Shown here one piece after another: positions 1-12,200 of a stretch of 64,000 bases of DNA; the first letter of the stretch is position 1; the number at the start of each line of letters is the position of its first letter. Made by a program: the position numbers and the translations under genes. The notes beneath the pieces were generated by a model. It was not told the DNA's origin, did not search any database, and was given only the letters and a program-made list of their open reading frames with translations. Source of the DNA: Chinchilla lanigera (Eukaryota > Chordata > Mammalia > Rodentia > Chinchillidae); the NCBI RefSeq assembly GCF_000276665.1, contig NW_004955404.1, forward strand, positions 29,707,997 to 29,771,996, in the 5' to 3' direction.

Positions 1-1865
1 AATCTATTCAGAAGTGATTGATTCTAACCTAGAGTCTGATAGTGGGTCAGGCAGAATAGTGTGTAAAGGTTTTTTAAATAAGTTTTAAATAAGCCCAGGA
101 AGTAGTTTTTCTAGATTGCCAATTTTCACAGGGCAAGGAGGATCTTTTGCTTTTGAAATATAAACAAATGAATCCATAAATCTTGTTAAACAAAATTGGG
201 GAGCAGCTGCAGGATAAATCATTTTATCATTAATTCTGCAGTCATCTTTTCCAGGTAGAACATAATTAAGTAATTTAAAATTGCCAAATAAGAGATAGAT
301 AACTGGATTAGTCACACCAATTTCTCTCTTTCCTTTCAAAACTGCTATAAAAATCCTTTCAAAGTGTTCCTCAGAAACAAGGCAAAATAAAACAAAAATA
401 TTCCTCTTTCTAGAATTTTCAGGATTTCCACTTGTGCCATTGAGCCTTAGGCAGAGGGTCCCCACATTAAGAGGGGAAGCATAACTTATGTGTATATTGG
501 ATAACTTTTTTTCAGGAAAAGACATTAAAAGCCTTCTTTTTATTTTAACTAGTATCTGCCAAAAAATTCTTTATTCCAGTTAAGCTAAATCTTTCCTTCT
601 GCATAGGAACCATGCTATTTTAGAACAAAGAAAGAGTTTAGCTTTGTGAATCAAATAGCTTGACTGCCCATGAGGAACCTAAAAAGCGAGATGCTGACAA
701 AAGTGCCCAGGGCTGCCCAGAAACACACTGTCAGAACAGGGCTCTCATTCAGGACTCCTCAATACGTGTTCATTGCTCAATCCTCATCACATATTGTAGA
801 CTTTCAAGTCTTTTGTCCTTAAAAATGAAGAGAGGAGCAGAAGCCCATTTTATATAAAAAAAGTATTGTCTCATGGGTACCGAGTTATTAAATCCTCTTC
901 TTCCACATAAGCCTCTTTGAAAAAGTCCCTAGCTTTAAAAGAATAGAAATAGCTCCAGTCGACCCCATCATGTGTAGCATCCATCTCTTCTGCCCATTTC
1001 TTCTTCGTTGTCGCATTTGCTTTGAGAATGTGACGCAAGTCCCCACCAAGGAAGGATGGAGAGAGAAGACAGCTGTCATGTAAAAACAGAGCAATGAACT
1101 CGACCTCTTGTGAGCAAGCTCAGTGCTGACCTAATTACGAGTCCGTCATTTATACCTCCACTCACCCTGTCCTCATCACTCTCATTAAGTTCCTTCAGGG
1201 TCTGTGGCCACATGCATGCACACTGAGGCAATCCTTCCCTCTACTGAAATAGATGGCGGTCAATAGGGCTGAGGAATCTGCAGAAATTGATAGCTCTTCT
1301 CAAGTAAGGGGAAGATGCTTCAGTGCCATCTATCAGCCGTCATGGGGAACAGAGAAAATATTTTCCCTGGGGACTCAATCAGTCTGAAAGATGTTGTCCT
1401 CTTGATTGAGGGTAGGCAGAAAGAAAGTGATTGTTTCAATTATAACTTGTCAGGAGCAACTGGCCTGAACAGAGAAAGTAAGGTCAGAAGAGCTTGGCCA
1501 CAGATCAAGGTAGGTATTTTGTTTAGCTCCACGGAAGAATGCTGACTCCGAAAAGGGAGTCATGAGGGCTCTCCTGGAGGTATTCTGTTATTACATTTAA
1601 CGTGAGAGACAGGACCTGTGGCCCTGGAATGGTGGAGAAGAATAAGTATTTTATCACTTTATTGGCAGAGGGAGAAGAAAGAAGGGAATCTTTGTCTTAT
1701 GCACCATGCATTCAGAGCTTGCTCCTAGCACTTTAGCCTGGAAGACCACTTTTCCATTTCCCAGGACTGCCTCCTCCTGCAGGGCAGGGAAGCCTCCCTG
1801 ATCATCTGTGTATGTTGCCCCTGGGGCCCTGTCAGACACAATCATGTCACCCTCCTCCCTGTTTT

Positions 1866-1867
<2 letters not shown>
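1..1867. other. Noncoding stretch, no gene seen
   Basis: Unique-looking AT-rich DNA. The longest open frame is 146 codons on the minus strand (85-525). Its predicted protein has no domain, signal peptide or family motif that I recognise, and no splice or promoter context supports it. I treat it as chance. Confidence 0.6.

Positions 1868-1900
<33 letters not shown>
1868..1900. repeat. 33-base T run
   Basis: An uninterrupted run of T. It could be the A tail of a minus-strand retroposon, but the sequence that follows does not look like a SINE body, so I call it a simple homopolymer. Confidence 0.9.
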
Positions 1901-1901
<1 letters not shown>

Positions 1902-2756
1902 ATTTTGTGGATTTCTTAAGTCCACAAGATTTGCAAGTGATAGAAGTGGGTTGAAGACCCAGATCTTTTTATGCCAAATATTTGCTCTACCCCAGACCTT
2001 TACATATCAAATCCCAAAGCTATGTCTTTACATGGCAAGATGAACCTGGAAGTATGGACAATTTCAGGAAATGTCAGACATGTAGAAAGCCTTTGGACAG
2101 GAGCCAAAGCAGAAAGTAAGCACCTGAACTTTTTTCAAGTTGATCCAACCAAACCTGAAATACCACATTTTTCATTGTTGGGCTCCACTAACAATACTTA
2201 ACAACCTGGAACCATTTTAAATAAAGCTATAAACAAACTGTAGTAGGTTATGAAAAGAAAGATACGTATTGAAACTGAAACAATCATAGCAAATATGCAC
2301 CCTCAAAGGCCCCGAAGAAAATGTTTCCACGCTCCATGGTTTCCCTCCCTGAAACTTGTGAGAGTAGAGCAGGCAAAGGGTACATTCTTACCTGAAAAGG
2401 TATCATAACTTACAGCCCAGAGCTGGGCCAGCCGGCCAGAGCTAATTTCCCCTTCATTCAGCAAATGCCTGCCATCCAAACTGGCTTCCTTGTGCCTTTG
2501 TAGGAAGGTTTGCCTGGCATAAAACCAACGTTCCTACCAACTGTGATTTATCATTGATACCTCTGACTTTACCCATCTGTGTAAATATTTGCAATCCAAA
2601 TTTTTGTATCTACATTTGAATCACACTACCACTACAGAAAATCAGAAATGCCAGGTGAAGCTCTGACAGAGTATCTAGTGCTGTTTCATAGAAGGAAATG
2701 ATTGTCGTCCAGGAACACCAACTCCAAAAGTTAGTATTAAAAGAAAAAAAATTCTG
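1901..2756. other. Noncoding stretch, nothing recognised
   Basis: No gene, RNA or clear repeat seen. Short open frames only. Confidence 0.5.
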
Positions 2757-2831
2757 AGCCAAGGATACAGATCAGTAGCACAGCGCCTGCCTGGCAAGCC
2801 CAAGGTCCTGAGTTAAATTCCCAGTACCAAT
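2757..2831 (+). mobile_element. ID-type SINE (tRNA-derived), degraded
   Basis: Matches the ID copies at 9120 and 15474 through the central part (CAGCGCCTGCCTGGCAAGC) and the B-box region ending in CCCAGTACCA. The A-box side is decayed (TACAGATCAGTAGC). The 3' tail is a GGA microsatellite instead of poly(A). Such SINEs are pol III transcribed and moved by L1 enzymes. Confidence 0.85.
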
Positions 2832-2835
2832 AAGA

Positions 2836-2867
2836 AGGAGGAGGAGGAGGAGGAGGAGGAGGAGGAA
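2836..2867 (+). repeat. (GGA)n microsatellite
   Basis: About ten GGA/GAG units directly after the ID body, probably grown from its A-rich tail. Confidence 0.95.
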
Positions 2868-3184
2868 GAGAAGATCCAATAACACGTTAATAGACATTTT
2901 TATTTAACAGTTACAAATGTGCCCCTCAAATAGCCGTATTTGAACAGTTTAGAGTAAGTCTCCTATCATACAGGCTTTCGTACCTTCAGGTCTGAGTTTG
3001 ACAGTTTATTGCCGTGCGGGCCATCCTGTGCACCACGGCATGTTTAACATTTCTGGCCAGTACTCACTAAATGTCAGGAACAATCTCCAATTCTGACAAC
3101 TAAAATCATCTTCCAACATTGTCAAATGCCCTCTGAGAGTAAAAGCGCCCCTAGTTGCGAACACTGACATAATGTTTATGTTAA

Positions 3185-3300
3185 TAAGTCTAATTTGCCA
3201 CTGGACAAATTACACAACTTCTTTGTGCCTCAGATTTCTCTCCTATAAGATGAAGGTATAACACCCACCTTCTGTGTTCGCTGAGCGATTTATTGGTGGT
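3185..3300 (+). mobile_element. MIR fragment, plus orientation
   Basis: Resembles the MIR core: a TTTGCCAC segment, then a loss-prone ACTTCTTTGTGCCTCAG block and a TATAAGATGAAGGTATAA block, the usual order in plus-oriented MIR. Old and diverged. Confidence 0.5.
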
Positions 3301-6119
3301 TCATATGCCAAGTTTCTTGTATCAAGATTGACATACAGGAAATCAAAAATGCATACATACTTTATAATACATAGCTCATTTATAATAAGTATAGATCTAG
3401 ACTGAACAAGTATCTATTGGAAACTTATGCTGACAATGAGGCTGCATGCCTATGGTCATAATTTTCAGTTTTTTAAACTTATAGCTAACAGAAGCAATGC
3501 TTGAAGCAGACAAAACTTTGCTGGTAGAAAGTTATTATTGTTACAAGGTAATGGCACATTTTTTGCCCTCTCAGTATGTAAACATAGATGGCTAGATGGG
3601 ACTTAAGTAATCTGAGGATATACGCTTGTACACGTGCATTCAGAAATTTAAATTAAATTATTATTAAATTTATAAACTTTGAGTTACACTATTATGTGCT
3701 TGTTTTAATTGCACACATTAGGGATGATCTGCACACATTAGGAATCTCCCTGTTGTGGGCTATTACCTTTTTGGAAACTGGAAACTCCTATTTTTTTTTC
3801 AGCTAGCCAAGGAAACACACATGTCTATTCCAGTTGATAACCACGCTCTCTGCCAGTAATGACTCATATTCCATTATCCATATGGATATGAAAAATGGTG
3901 GAAATGATTTTGAAAATTTGTGCATGAAATCTTGAATATTTATGCTCACCAAATCTTACCAAAACTTCAATGAGAGCAAAATGTTTGAGAAGGAAAGGGC
4001 TTGCTTGCCAGATAATCATTAGCATCCCAAACAGAGAATTCCTCTCTTTCTCTCTCACCCATCCACCCACCACTCTCCGCACTCACTTTTCTTCTTCAGG
4101 ACGTTTCTTGATCCAGCTGTTATCCTGTAAGAAAGTCCTTCTTTTGTTCAGGTCATGAGAAGCTTCTTGCTTCAGCACAGTTCTGCGAGTGGTGCTCTTC
4201 ATATCTACCACAGAGGCAGAGCAGTTAGGAGATGGGGCAGAATGAAGCTGAGCATGGATTCATTAACCTGAAAATCTCAACAGCCGCATCTGATTGGCCA
4301 ACACTGTCTTCTAGGCTGACAAGCCCAGTACTGTTTCAGACCAGGGTGTACCAGCAAGAAAGAACAAATCCCACACCCATCATCAAAGATAACATATAAA
4401 ACTTTCCAGGTGCCAATTGAAACTCCCAGTGCAGCTGAGAGGCCCCATCTGGCTCTGGAGAATGTAGATCCACAGGCCTGGAATAAACCAAGCCAGGGTT
4501 TAGTGGGTTGGCCATTCCACTCAATAAGAAATATGCCTCCAAATCGACACAGGCCTGCTTTTATATCCAGAAGATATCCATCGCGAACCTTGGCACATTT
4601 TATTACAAGTAACAGAATTCTTTATCTTACAAGAGCCAGAAGCATAGAAGGTTACACTCATAAAAAGAGGTTTTTATCCTGATTTTTAATTGTTTTTCTT
4701 TAATTTAAAATTATATGAATAAAAATTACAACACTCTTACTTTTTCTTAAGCCTAGCATAAGCAATGTTGTTTCCAACCATTAAATATGTATATTTAAAA
4801 ATTATAATTTGTGAGTTATTTTTCCTAGACTTTAAAGCTTTTATTTCTGAGTAAAAGAAATAATGTCTACAGTACCATTTCCTGTGGAAGTCTTTTTTCT
4901 CAAGGGCAAATTGGTGGACATCCTACCTTCCAGTACGGCTCTGAAAGAACAATGGGGATAGGAATAGTAAAGCAATGACATTCTGAATCTATAAACAATT
5001 ATTTCAATGCTAACTAGGACATATTTTTCAATGGTCTTGACAGAGCCGCACAATATGGTACAATAAATAGATAATACAAAATGTTCCTTAAGAATCCGAG
5101 AGTTCATCTATTCCAAAAATTAATTTACTAACACAGAAAATGAGGCCCAGTATGGTTAGTGACCTCAATATTATATAAGCAGTTGTTTGTATCAGGTTAT
5201 CCACCAGTTCATTTATTCAATCAATAAATATGCACTGGGTGCTTGCATTGTTCCTGACACTGACCCAAGAGTTATGGACAGAAAAATGAGTCACACAAGT
5301 GTTTGTTCATGGAGTCAAAGAGAAGATGGCCTCCTCAGTCCCTTCTCTAGAGAATTCAAAGTAAACCCAGGCAACAGATATGTAATTAGAAGGGAAGAAG
5401 CCAGATGTATGAAAATCAGAGATCTGGGGAAACACTAATTATTTTAGGCACCCACCACACGATGAAAGCTCAACGTCCCTGAGCCATGACCAGACCTTGC
5501 TGGTAAACTACTGTGGTGTGAAGGTGAACCAGCCCCAGGTCCAGCTCTCCAGAGCTGAATTACGACTCAGTTGTCCCTAGGTATTTCTTTCACATATGTG
5601 CACACATCGAGTATGTTAGTATGAATACAATTGACTGACTTCAGTATTTATTTCTATTATATTTTTCTTCTGTTATTGAAAGGAATTAAAATTAGAACAC
5701 TTTTGTGAATCTCTGTACTGTAAGCCTTAGACACTGCACCCAGTTAGCCCCAGATCTCTTTGAAAGTGGGGCTTTGAGTTTTAAAACTAGAAAACAGTGA
5801 TGACTGGTCATTCTAGGTAGGGTGTTATGTCCTTTGCTGAAGCTCAACCACATGGTATGTGGAACACTGTAGAGGAATTCAGTGTCAAGTCAGAAGCAAG
5901 TTCTTGGTCAAATTTTATCATATTTAAATTCAACAATACAGCCATTCAACTGCCCTGTGAAATGAGGCTAATGAAATTGCCAGCTAGTTCATAAAGTATT
6001 TGTGATGATCAAATGAATAATGTACAAAAACCATGTTGTTAAACTATAAATGCTACTGAACTTGATAAAGGTTTTATTTGTTGTTTTGTTTTGCTTTTAG
6101 ATAGTTTGTTGTTGTTGTT
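3301..6119. other. Noncoding stretch with faint old repeats
   Basis: No gene seen. At 5199-5300 there is a segment resembling old mammalian-wide L2/MIR-type sequence (an AATAAATATGCACTGGGTGC-like start). At 5930-6060 there is a faint MIR-like stretch (AATGAGGCTAATGAAATTGCC). The rest looks unique. Open frames of 60-90 codons show no domains. Confidence 0.5.
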
Positions 6120-6235
6120 GTTTGAGACAGAATCTCTTTATGTAGTTCAGGCTGGTCTTAAACTCAGTGATCCTCCTGCCTCAACCTCCCGACTAGCTTG
6201 GGATTACAGGTGTGCACAATACCAGGCTAATTTAG
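6120..6235 (-). mobile_element. B1 SINE (7SL-derived)
   Basis: Minus-strand B1: after a GTT-rich tail comes GAGACAGAATCTC, GTTCAGGCTGGTCTTAAACT, GATCCTCCTGCCTCAACC and GGGATTACAGGTGTGCAC, the reverse complement of a B1 in the correct order. This copy lacks the internal duplication seen in the 15.8-kb and 58.5-kb copies. Confidence 0.9.
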
Positions 6236-6699
6236 CCCCATATTATCACATGGCTGTCTGTAGGTATAATGGGAATTCTAAAAGCTTTCCATCCTCCCAG
6301 GCAAAAGTATCTACTGCAACAATTTACCACAGGACCTAAAGTGGTAAGAGACATCCCCAGACAGCCAACAACTGCTGACCCAGGACAAAAAAATGTTCAC
6401 CTCTTGCCTCAAGTTAGAGTCTATTTGAGGGGCCAAATTCAGCTTCCGAGGTCACTGCGCACCTGGCTGAAGCTCAACCAGTATAGAGCACGTCCTTTGC
6501 TCTCTTCCCCTGCCTCCCCTTCCCTTGCTCCCTTCTCCTGAGAATATACCAAGTCACAGGCAGCCAAATTCTTCTCAGGCTCTGCTTCTGGAGAACCAGA
6601 CCTAAGACAAGCACTAAGAGTCACTGAGGCAATGGTGGCCATTCCCTTTACAGAGCTGAGAGGCTAACGGTCTTAGTGGAATTAATGGCCTGCATGTAA

Positions 6700-6860
6700 A
6701 TGATCCTATTTACTGGCGGTGTCCCTCTGGGTATGTTATCACCTCAGGTCCTTCATCCGTGAAATGAAGTGAAGTGAAGCTGCTAGGAAAATAAAGTGAA
6801 GACACATGTAAGTGTATAACTATTGCCCAACACACAGTATGAGCCTCAGAAATCCTTAAC
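6700..6860 (+). mobile_element. MIR fragment, plus orientation
   Basis: Contains the order CTCTGGGTATGTTATCACCTC, CTTCATCCGTGAAATGAAG and a downstream CCCAACACACAGTATGAGCC, matching the MIR 'cannot lose / cctc / tgtaaaatg / gcacatag' layout. A local GAAGT duplication is present. Confidence 0.55.
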
Positions 6861-7409
6861 TTCATGTCTCTTCAAGCAGAGAGGAAAGTCATAGAGGAGG
6901 TGGCCCTGGTGTTGGGGAAGGGATGGGACAGACTTGAACCAGGGCAGCTGGACATGCAAGGAGTGTGGGGCAGCCCCTAGCTGGCTTGTTTGGAAGGTGA
7001 TTAAGATTTTGGCAGAAAGAGGAGTAAATAGGCACCTAGAGGTAAACTATCTTAACTGTTTGTTTATTTTGTCTCAGTCTAGCCCCGTTTCTCAAGATTG
7101 TTAGTTCTCTCATTCCCAGTTTCCAAATAGGCTCTGGTGAAGATTTTTTTCACAGTTGATGAAGACCTGGAATATTCTCAGGCAACTGAACTAGGATTCT
7201 GAAATGGTCAAAATGTTGAGTGCATGTTTGGCGATACATTTGCAGAAACAATAAGTTCCCTGAGACAAGAGGCAGGGTAATTGCAGAAGGCAGTCTACAA
7301 TTAGGTGCTTTTTTGTGTCTCTCCTAAGAGACTGACTTTCCAACTGGGTAAGATCAAAATCTTTTTCTTCTGTCCTCAGTGTCTAAGACAAATGTAGTTA
7401 CTGTCTAGG

Positions 7410-7770
7410 TGTTCCTTATTGGTGTGTCCCCCCCCTTCAAAATCACATGTTGAGATCTAGACCCCTTATACTTCAACATGTGACTGTATTTACAGATAAT
7501 ACCTTTAAAGATATGAGTAAGTTAAAATGAGGTCTTAGGGTGGGCACTAACTCAGTCTAACCTGTGGCCTTTTATGAAGAGAAAATGCGGGCACACACAG
7601 AGACACAGTGAGAACAGGCCATCTGCAAACCATGGAGAAGGGACTTGGATGAAACCATACCTGTCATATATTGATCATGGACTTCCACCCTCCAGAACTG
7701 AGAGACAAGGGTCTAAGTGACCCAGTCTGTATGTGGTATGCTGTTACAGCAGCCCTAGCAAGCTGATACA
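7410..7770 (+). mobile_element. MLT1-type LTR (ERVL-MaLR)
   Basis: Old solitary LTR. Recognisable blocks in order are a GGTGTGTCCCCCC start, ATGTGACTGTATTTACAGATA, TAAAATGAGGTCTTAGGGTGG, a GGCCATCTGCAAACCATGGA block, GGACTTCCACCCTCCAGAACTG and a terminal GCAGCCCTAGCAAGCTGATACA. The last ten bases are then repeated almost exactly (7771-7780), so the 3' boundary is uncertain by that amount. No internal retroviral genes adjoin it. Confidence 0.85.
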
Positions 7771-7780
7771 GGCTGATACA

Positions 7781-8369
7781 GTGCTCATGGAAAACATGAT
7801 TTAAACATTACTGAAGTAGAGAAACTGCTCAGAGTTTTTCATCATACTGTCGTTGCTCTTTGTTTCTTCCAAATGTCTTATCGTACAAAGGAATTAGTAA
7901 TAGCATCAGTACCTGCCTGGTGAGACCTGGTTGAATAGGGGACTCATAGGTATGGCCCTGCACCCTCATATAAACTGTGTGAGGCAGCTTTTATCATCTA
8001 TGACTCCCAGAGGACAATGGAAGTTCAGGGTCAGGATGTAACATGTCCAAGGTGCAAAGAGGCAGTCAGGCTTCTAAGCCAAGGCCAACTCTTTCCTCAG
8101 CACCAGCAATAATGCTCATCCTGAATCAATGCAAGGTGAGCTTGAAATTAGAGTGATATTAGGGTGGTAAACGTCACGGGACCACCCAACCCTTGACATG
8201 GCACTCTTTCAAAGCCCCGTGAGCACTGCTTCCAGTGTCTGATGCCAGGAGATCCAAAGCAGCCCCTAAAGAAATCACTGTAGTCAACAAACCCTATAGA
8301 ATAACTGCCTTTGTATATTCTCTGATATTCCCTTGGTTGTAAGACATCTTCTACATGAAACTTGTACAT
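7781..8369. other. Noncoding stretch, nothing recognised
   Basis: No gene or clear repeat seen between the MLT1 LTR and the L1 relic. Confidence 0.5.
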
Positions 8370-8805
8370 GAGTAGACACTACCCACAATAGTCAAAAAGC
8401 AAAACATCAAGTGATGAATGCCTACATAGTCTGATATGGCCACACAATGGAATATTACTCAGAAATAAAAAGAAGGCATGCCACAGTTATGGACGAGGCT
8501 TGGAACAGTAGAAAGAAACTTGACACAGAAGACGGCATATCATATTCCACCTACGCAGGGTTTATGGACTAGCGGTGTCCATACACAACAAAGTAGATCA
8601 CTGTTGGTTCAAGAGCTAGGAGAAGAGTGAATGGGGAATGATTCCTAAAGAGAATGAGGTTGGGGGGTATAAAATAATATTCTGGAACTAGATAATGGTG
8701 ATTGCATACCATATATTGTGAATATATGTTTGAAAAACAGAATTTTACACCATTAAGGGTAAATTTCATTGTATGTGAGTTATATCTCAACTAAAAACAA
8801 AAAAT
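8370..8805 (+). mobile_element. Ancient L1M 3' end
   Basis: Holds the end of L1 ORF2 (CACACAATGGAATATTACTCAG, the 3'-most coding motif of many L1s) followed by a 3' UTR with a TGGTGATTGCATACC block and a TACACCATTAAGGGTAAATTT block before an A-rich end at about 8800. Much more diverged than the L1 copies at 28-55 kb. Confidence 0.8.
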
Positions 8806-9119
8806 GGCAGCAAGCATGAGCTGGAGAGACAGCAAAAACAATCTCATATAACCTTGTAGTTCTACCAGAACAAAATGAAACCAGATTTTACTTCACAAGG
8901 TGATCTTAGTCCCTTGAGGACGTGTACACATTCAGCTGCTACCCAGACAGGTTACATTGGAAGCATCGTAAATTACAATCTTCTGCTTTTTGATCAGATC
9001 CCATATTCCATTTTGGTTTTGGAAATGGGTTGCCTTACCAAACAGGAAAACAGAAATAAATATTGTAAGGAAAGAGCCAGTCCTGTGAGAGAGCAGGTCT
9101 ATGTGAGATAGCAAGGTGA

Positions 9120-9212
9120 GGGCTGGGGATTTAGCTCAGTGGCAAAAGCGCCTGCCTGGCATGCGCAAGGTCATGAGTTCGGTTCCCAGTACCAGAGAAA
9201 AACCAAAAAAAA
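9120..9212 (+). mobile_element. ID SINE with 14-bp target duplication
   Basis: The best-preserved ID copy here. It starts GGGCTGGGGATTTAGCTCAG (A box inside) and has the B-box region at about 9173-9190, then a GTACCAG end and an A-rich tail. The 14-base AGATAGCAAGGTGA is present exactly on both sides (9106-9119 and 9213-9226), the mark of L1-type target-primed insertion. Identical duplications suggest a fairly young insertion. Confidence 0.97.
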
Positions 9213-9297
9213 AGATAGCAAGGTGATAGAGCAGGTTATATGACAATAACAGAATGTGATGTTTGGATACGTTGTAAAAATATGTAAGTACTGATAC

Positions 9298-9440
9298 TAT
9301 GTTATTCTACTGTGTTATTCTATTCTGTTATTCTAGTCCAGTATGCTATTTGAAAGTATATATATAGTATGTATTTGCTTAATAAATAAATGGTAAATAT
9401 ATAGTATATACAAATATTTTATTTATGAAGTATATAACAT
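9298..9440. repeat. TGTTATTCTA short tandem and AT-rich tract
   Basis: Three copies of a roughly 15-base unit containing TGTTATTCTA at about 9300-9340, followed by AT-rich DNA with repeated TATATAGTAT motifs. No coding content. Confidence 0.7.
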
Positions 9441-9799
9441 AAACAGCTATTCCTACAGCTCTAAAGTTAAAACATATTTCATAGAAAACATAATTATATT
9501 CATGAAAACACATAACTTGCCTTATCATGCCATGTTCTTCTGCCTACACTATTTATGCTAACTTCCCTGAGCAGAAATTTTCCCTGAGTGCAGAAATCTG
9601 CCTCATCCTCTTCGAGAGAGGTAAAGATTCCCAGTGTATCTTCTGTACACTCCAGTCCATCTGAGGGTTAGCACCCCTTTGCTTCCTGGTTAGATCCCAT
9701 CCCTAGCTGCCTGTTAGGTACCAGAACTTTCTATCCCTCAAACCCTCAACATTTTATCTGACCCTTTCTGTCTTGAGTCTGGCTATTGGCCAGTCTGAA

Positions 9800-10150
9800 T
9801 GTTATGGTTTGTGTCTGGGTGTCTCACCCAAAGCCTCATGCGGTCATGGGGCAGGCTTTTAGAGTTGATTGATTATGGGTGTGAGAGCTACATGCACCCT
9901 GGGGTGGATAGTTTGCATATGTAAGGAAGAGGAAGAGGCTGCTTGAGGCCATTCCTCCCTTGTGTGTGCTTGTTGATTCGGCTGTGTTCTGCTGCCATGA
10001 GCTGTAGCCTCTGCCATGTGCCACTCTGTCTTGTAACCTGCCAAGTATGGACTGAAACCTCCACAAACTGTAAGCGAAATAAACTTTTCCTTCCTTAATT
10101 TTGGGCATCAGGTATTTTGTCCCAGCAACGAGAAAAAAGTAACCAAGACA
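9800..10150 (+). mobile_element. MaLR-type (MST-like) solitary LTR, copy 1
   Basis: A 351-bp LTR starting TGTTATGGTTTG and ending CCAAGACA, with TG...CA termini. The 5-base CTGAA lies directly outside both ends (9795-9799 and 10151-10155), as expected for ERVL-MaLR integration. The start resembles MST/THE1 LTRs. Near the 3' end are CCTCCACAAACTGTAAG and an AATAAA polyadenylation signal at about 10078. It is closely related to the copies at 16217 (+) and 48395 (-). No internal region remains. Confidence 0.85.
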
Positions 10151-10234
10151 CTGAAGTAAAATATTCTTGGACAGGTACCCTATTGAGGCGTTAGTGTTAT
10201 TTTGGTGGGTAGGGAGTATGATGAGCCTTGAGCT

Positions 10235-10415
10235 AGAAAGCTACATGTTGAGTCCTAGCTTTGCCACTTATGAGCTGCTGGAACCAATTCTTTACCTCTG
10301 CCTTTGCAAAGGAGAGGGGAGGGGGGTTATACTAGTCTTAAAATATTGCTATGGAAATTAAATGAGATAGTGCTTTGTAAATTATAAAATAATCTAACCC
10401 ATTATTTCTGTCTGA
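10235..10415 (+). mobile_element. MIR fragment, plus orientation
   Basis: Contains GAGTCCTAGCTTTGCCACTTATGAGCTG-like core, then CTTTACCTCTGCC, and GAAATTAAATGAGATAGTGC, the typical plus-strand MIR order. Interrupted by a G-rich insert at about 10310-10326. Confidence 0.75.
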
Positions 10416-12029
10416 ATTCTCCTTCCTTAGAAGAGCCTAAAGGAGCAGCAGAAGGCTGGGTTTGAGGAGGGCTGAGGTGGGTTATGGGTAGGAGACCAAT
10501 GAAAACTTAAGGAATAATATCCATATGAGTTTTGATCAGAGACCATGCACACCATGGCACATCATGGAAGAAGCCACAAGATAAAACTAAAGAGTCCTCA
10601 AGAAAGCAAGTGGGTTCACCGGACACCGCTCCTTGAAAACATCCCAGATTCCAGACTAGAGAGGCAGTAAGCGTATTTATTATTTTTTTTTTTTTTTGCC
10701 CAAGGTCAGTCCCTAGAAGACAGAAATGGGTAAAGGACCATAAACTGATTCAGATGCCTTATCTCATTCTTTCTCATTTAACCAGGCCTTCTACAGAATA
10801 CCTAGCTACAAAGGAATGAAAATATCAGACCCTCCAGCAGGATATTAAGTCTGACTGTTGCTAGGCATGACAGTACAATGAAGAGGAGAGAAATGTTTTC
10901 CTCTACTCAGTTCTCTGTAGGAAGTGCTGACAATCTGGGAATCTATCAGGATTTCACCCATCAAAGCATGGCACCCAGACCCTAGCTGTGAAACTCAAGA
11001 TGAGCAGAGGATGGGAGGTATGGATGGAGGACAGATGCCCTGAGCTATTAAAAAGTCTGTTAGCAAGTCCTCTGCTCTCAATAGCCACACATTTTAATTA
11101 CTGGAATGAAAATGACTAATCCATCATATTTTTTGTCAACTAGGAAGTTACTGAAAATATAATTAGTCTATAGTTGGGAACTCAATGTTTTTAGTTTTAA
11201 AAGGAATTTTCATGCTTGAAAAGTTTAGTAATCATCACTCTCCATTTTAGGGTAATTCTTGATTGTTATATTTGGAATGTTTCTGGAATGTCAAGCTTCC
11301 CTCTCTTAAATTACATTCTTTAAAGATTTCTGTGGGACTTTTGGAAGCACCCAAGGAATGCTGTTCAAACAAGAGAGTACAAAAAGGAAAGATCCAGTCA
11401 CGAGGAGATATGGAAGTTTTCAAATAGGGGCTCATGGCAACTGTAGCTGCCTAGCTAGTATCCATTCTCCGCTTTCTTCCTAAGAGTGGAAACCACATTT
11501 CCCACCCACCCCTGAAGCTTCAGGTGGACGTTTTTATGGCTCTGGCTATTAATAATGAAAGAAAGTCCCTAAGAAGGACATGTCTTTTATGTTTCACCCC
11601 TCCTCATCTCTAAAGTTAAGATGCTGTGTAGAAGGTAGGAGCCCGCCTCCTAGACCTTGTAAACCGCAGATGGTCATCAATTCACACAATAAGAATGGCA
11701 GAACAGAACCTTAAAAGGAGCCCAATTTTTTGGCAGCATAAAGCATAAAGCTATCACAATTGCTCTGGATTGTCTGGACTTCTTCCAAGAGAAAAATAAA
11801 CCTGCTCGCATTTTTAATACATCACTTTTCCATTTTTCAGTATTCAAGCCTAATGCTTGTCCCACACATTGCGAGTTCATTGTGCAGAAAATAGCTCTAA
11901 AAGCTGATTGGGGGAAACAAAAATGTATTTGTGATTCTTTCAATAGTAAAACATTATATGTTACAAAATGTCTCTGCGATTAGAACTCTTAGGAAGAAGG
12001 ATTGTTTGTTCAGTCTTTAACAAATGCCG
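10416..12029. other. Noncoding stretch, nothing recognised
   Basis: Unique-looking DNA with a 17-base T run at about 10681. No supported gene. Confidence 0.5.
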
Positions 12030-12200
12030 TTCACTGTGTCACATGTTTTATGCACATGATCTTATTGAATTGTTCCAGATGAGCACTATCCCTAATTTTA
12101 AGACCCCAAAGCTTAAAATAACCCTGCAAAGGTCACACAGCAAGTGAACCAGGAGCTATAATTAGGCCTATATGACTGTCATGCCAAGGCTCTGTAGAGT
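12030..12200 (-). mobile_element. MIR fragment, minus orientation
   Basis: Contains ATGATCTTATTGAATTG, then CCTGCAAAGGTCACACAGCAAGTGAACCAGG-like sequence and a downstream ATGCCAAGGCTCTG, the reverse-complement order of the MIR core. Confidence 0.75.

Noticed and set aside
9120..9212. tRNA gene
   Set aside because: The A box and B box are tRNA-like, but there is no cloverleaf with a proper acceptor stem. An A-rich tail and 14-bp target duplications show an ID SINE.
9800..10150. hAT/Charlie-type DNA transposon
   Set aside because: Considered because the termini are partly inverted (TGTTATGGTT against TGTCTTGGTT). Rejected because the duplication is 5 bp, the ends are TG...CA, a polyadenylation signal is present, and the start resembles MST/THE1 LTRs.
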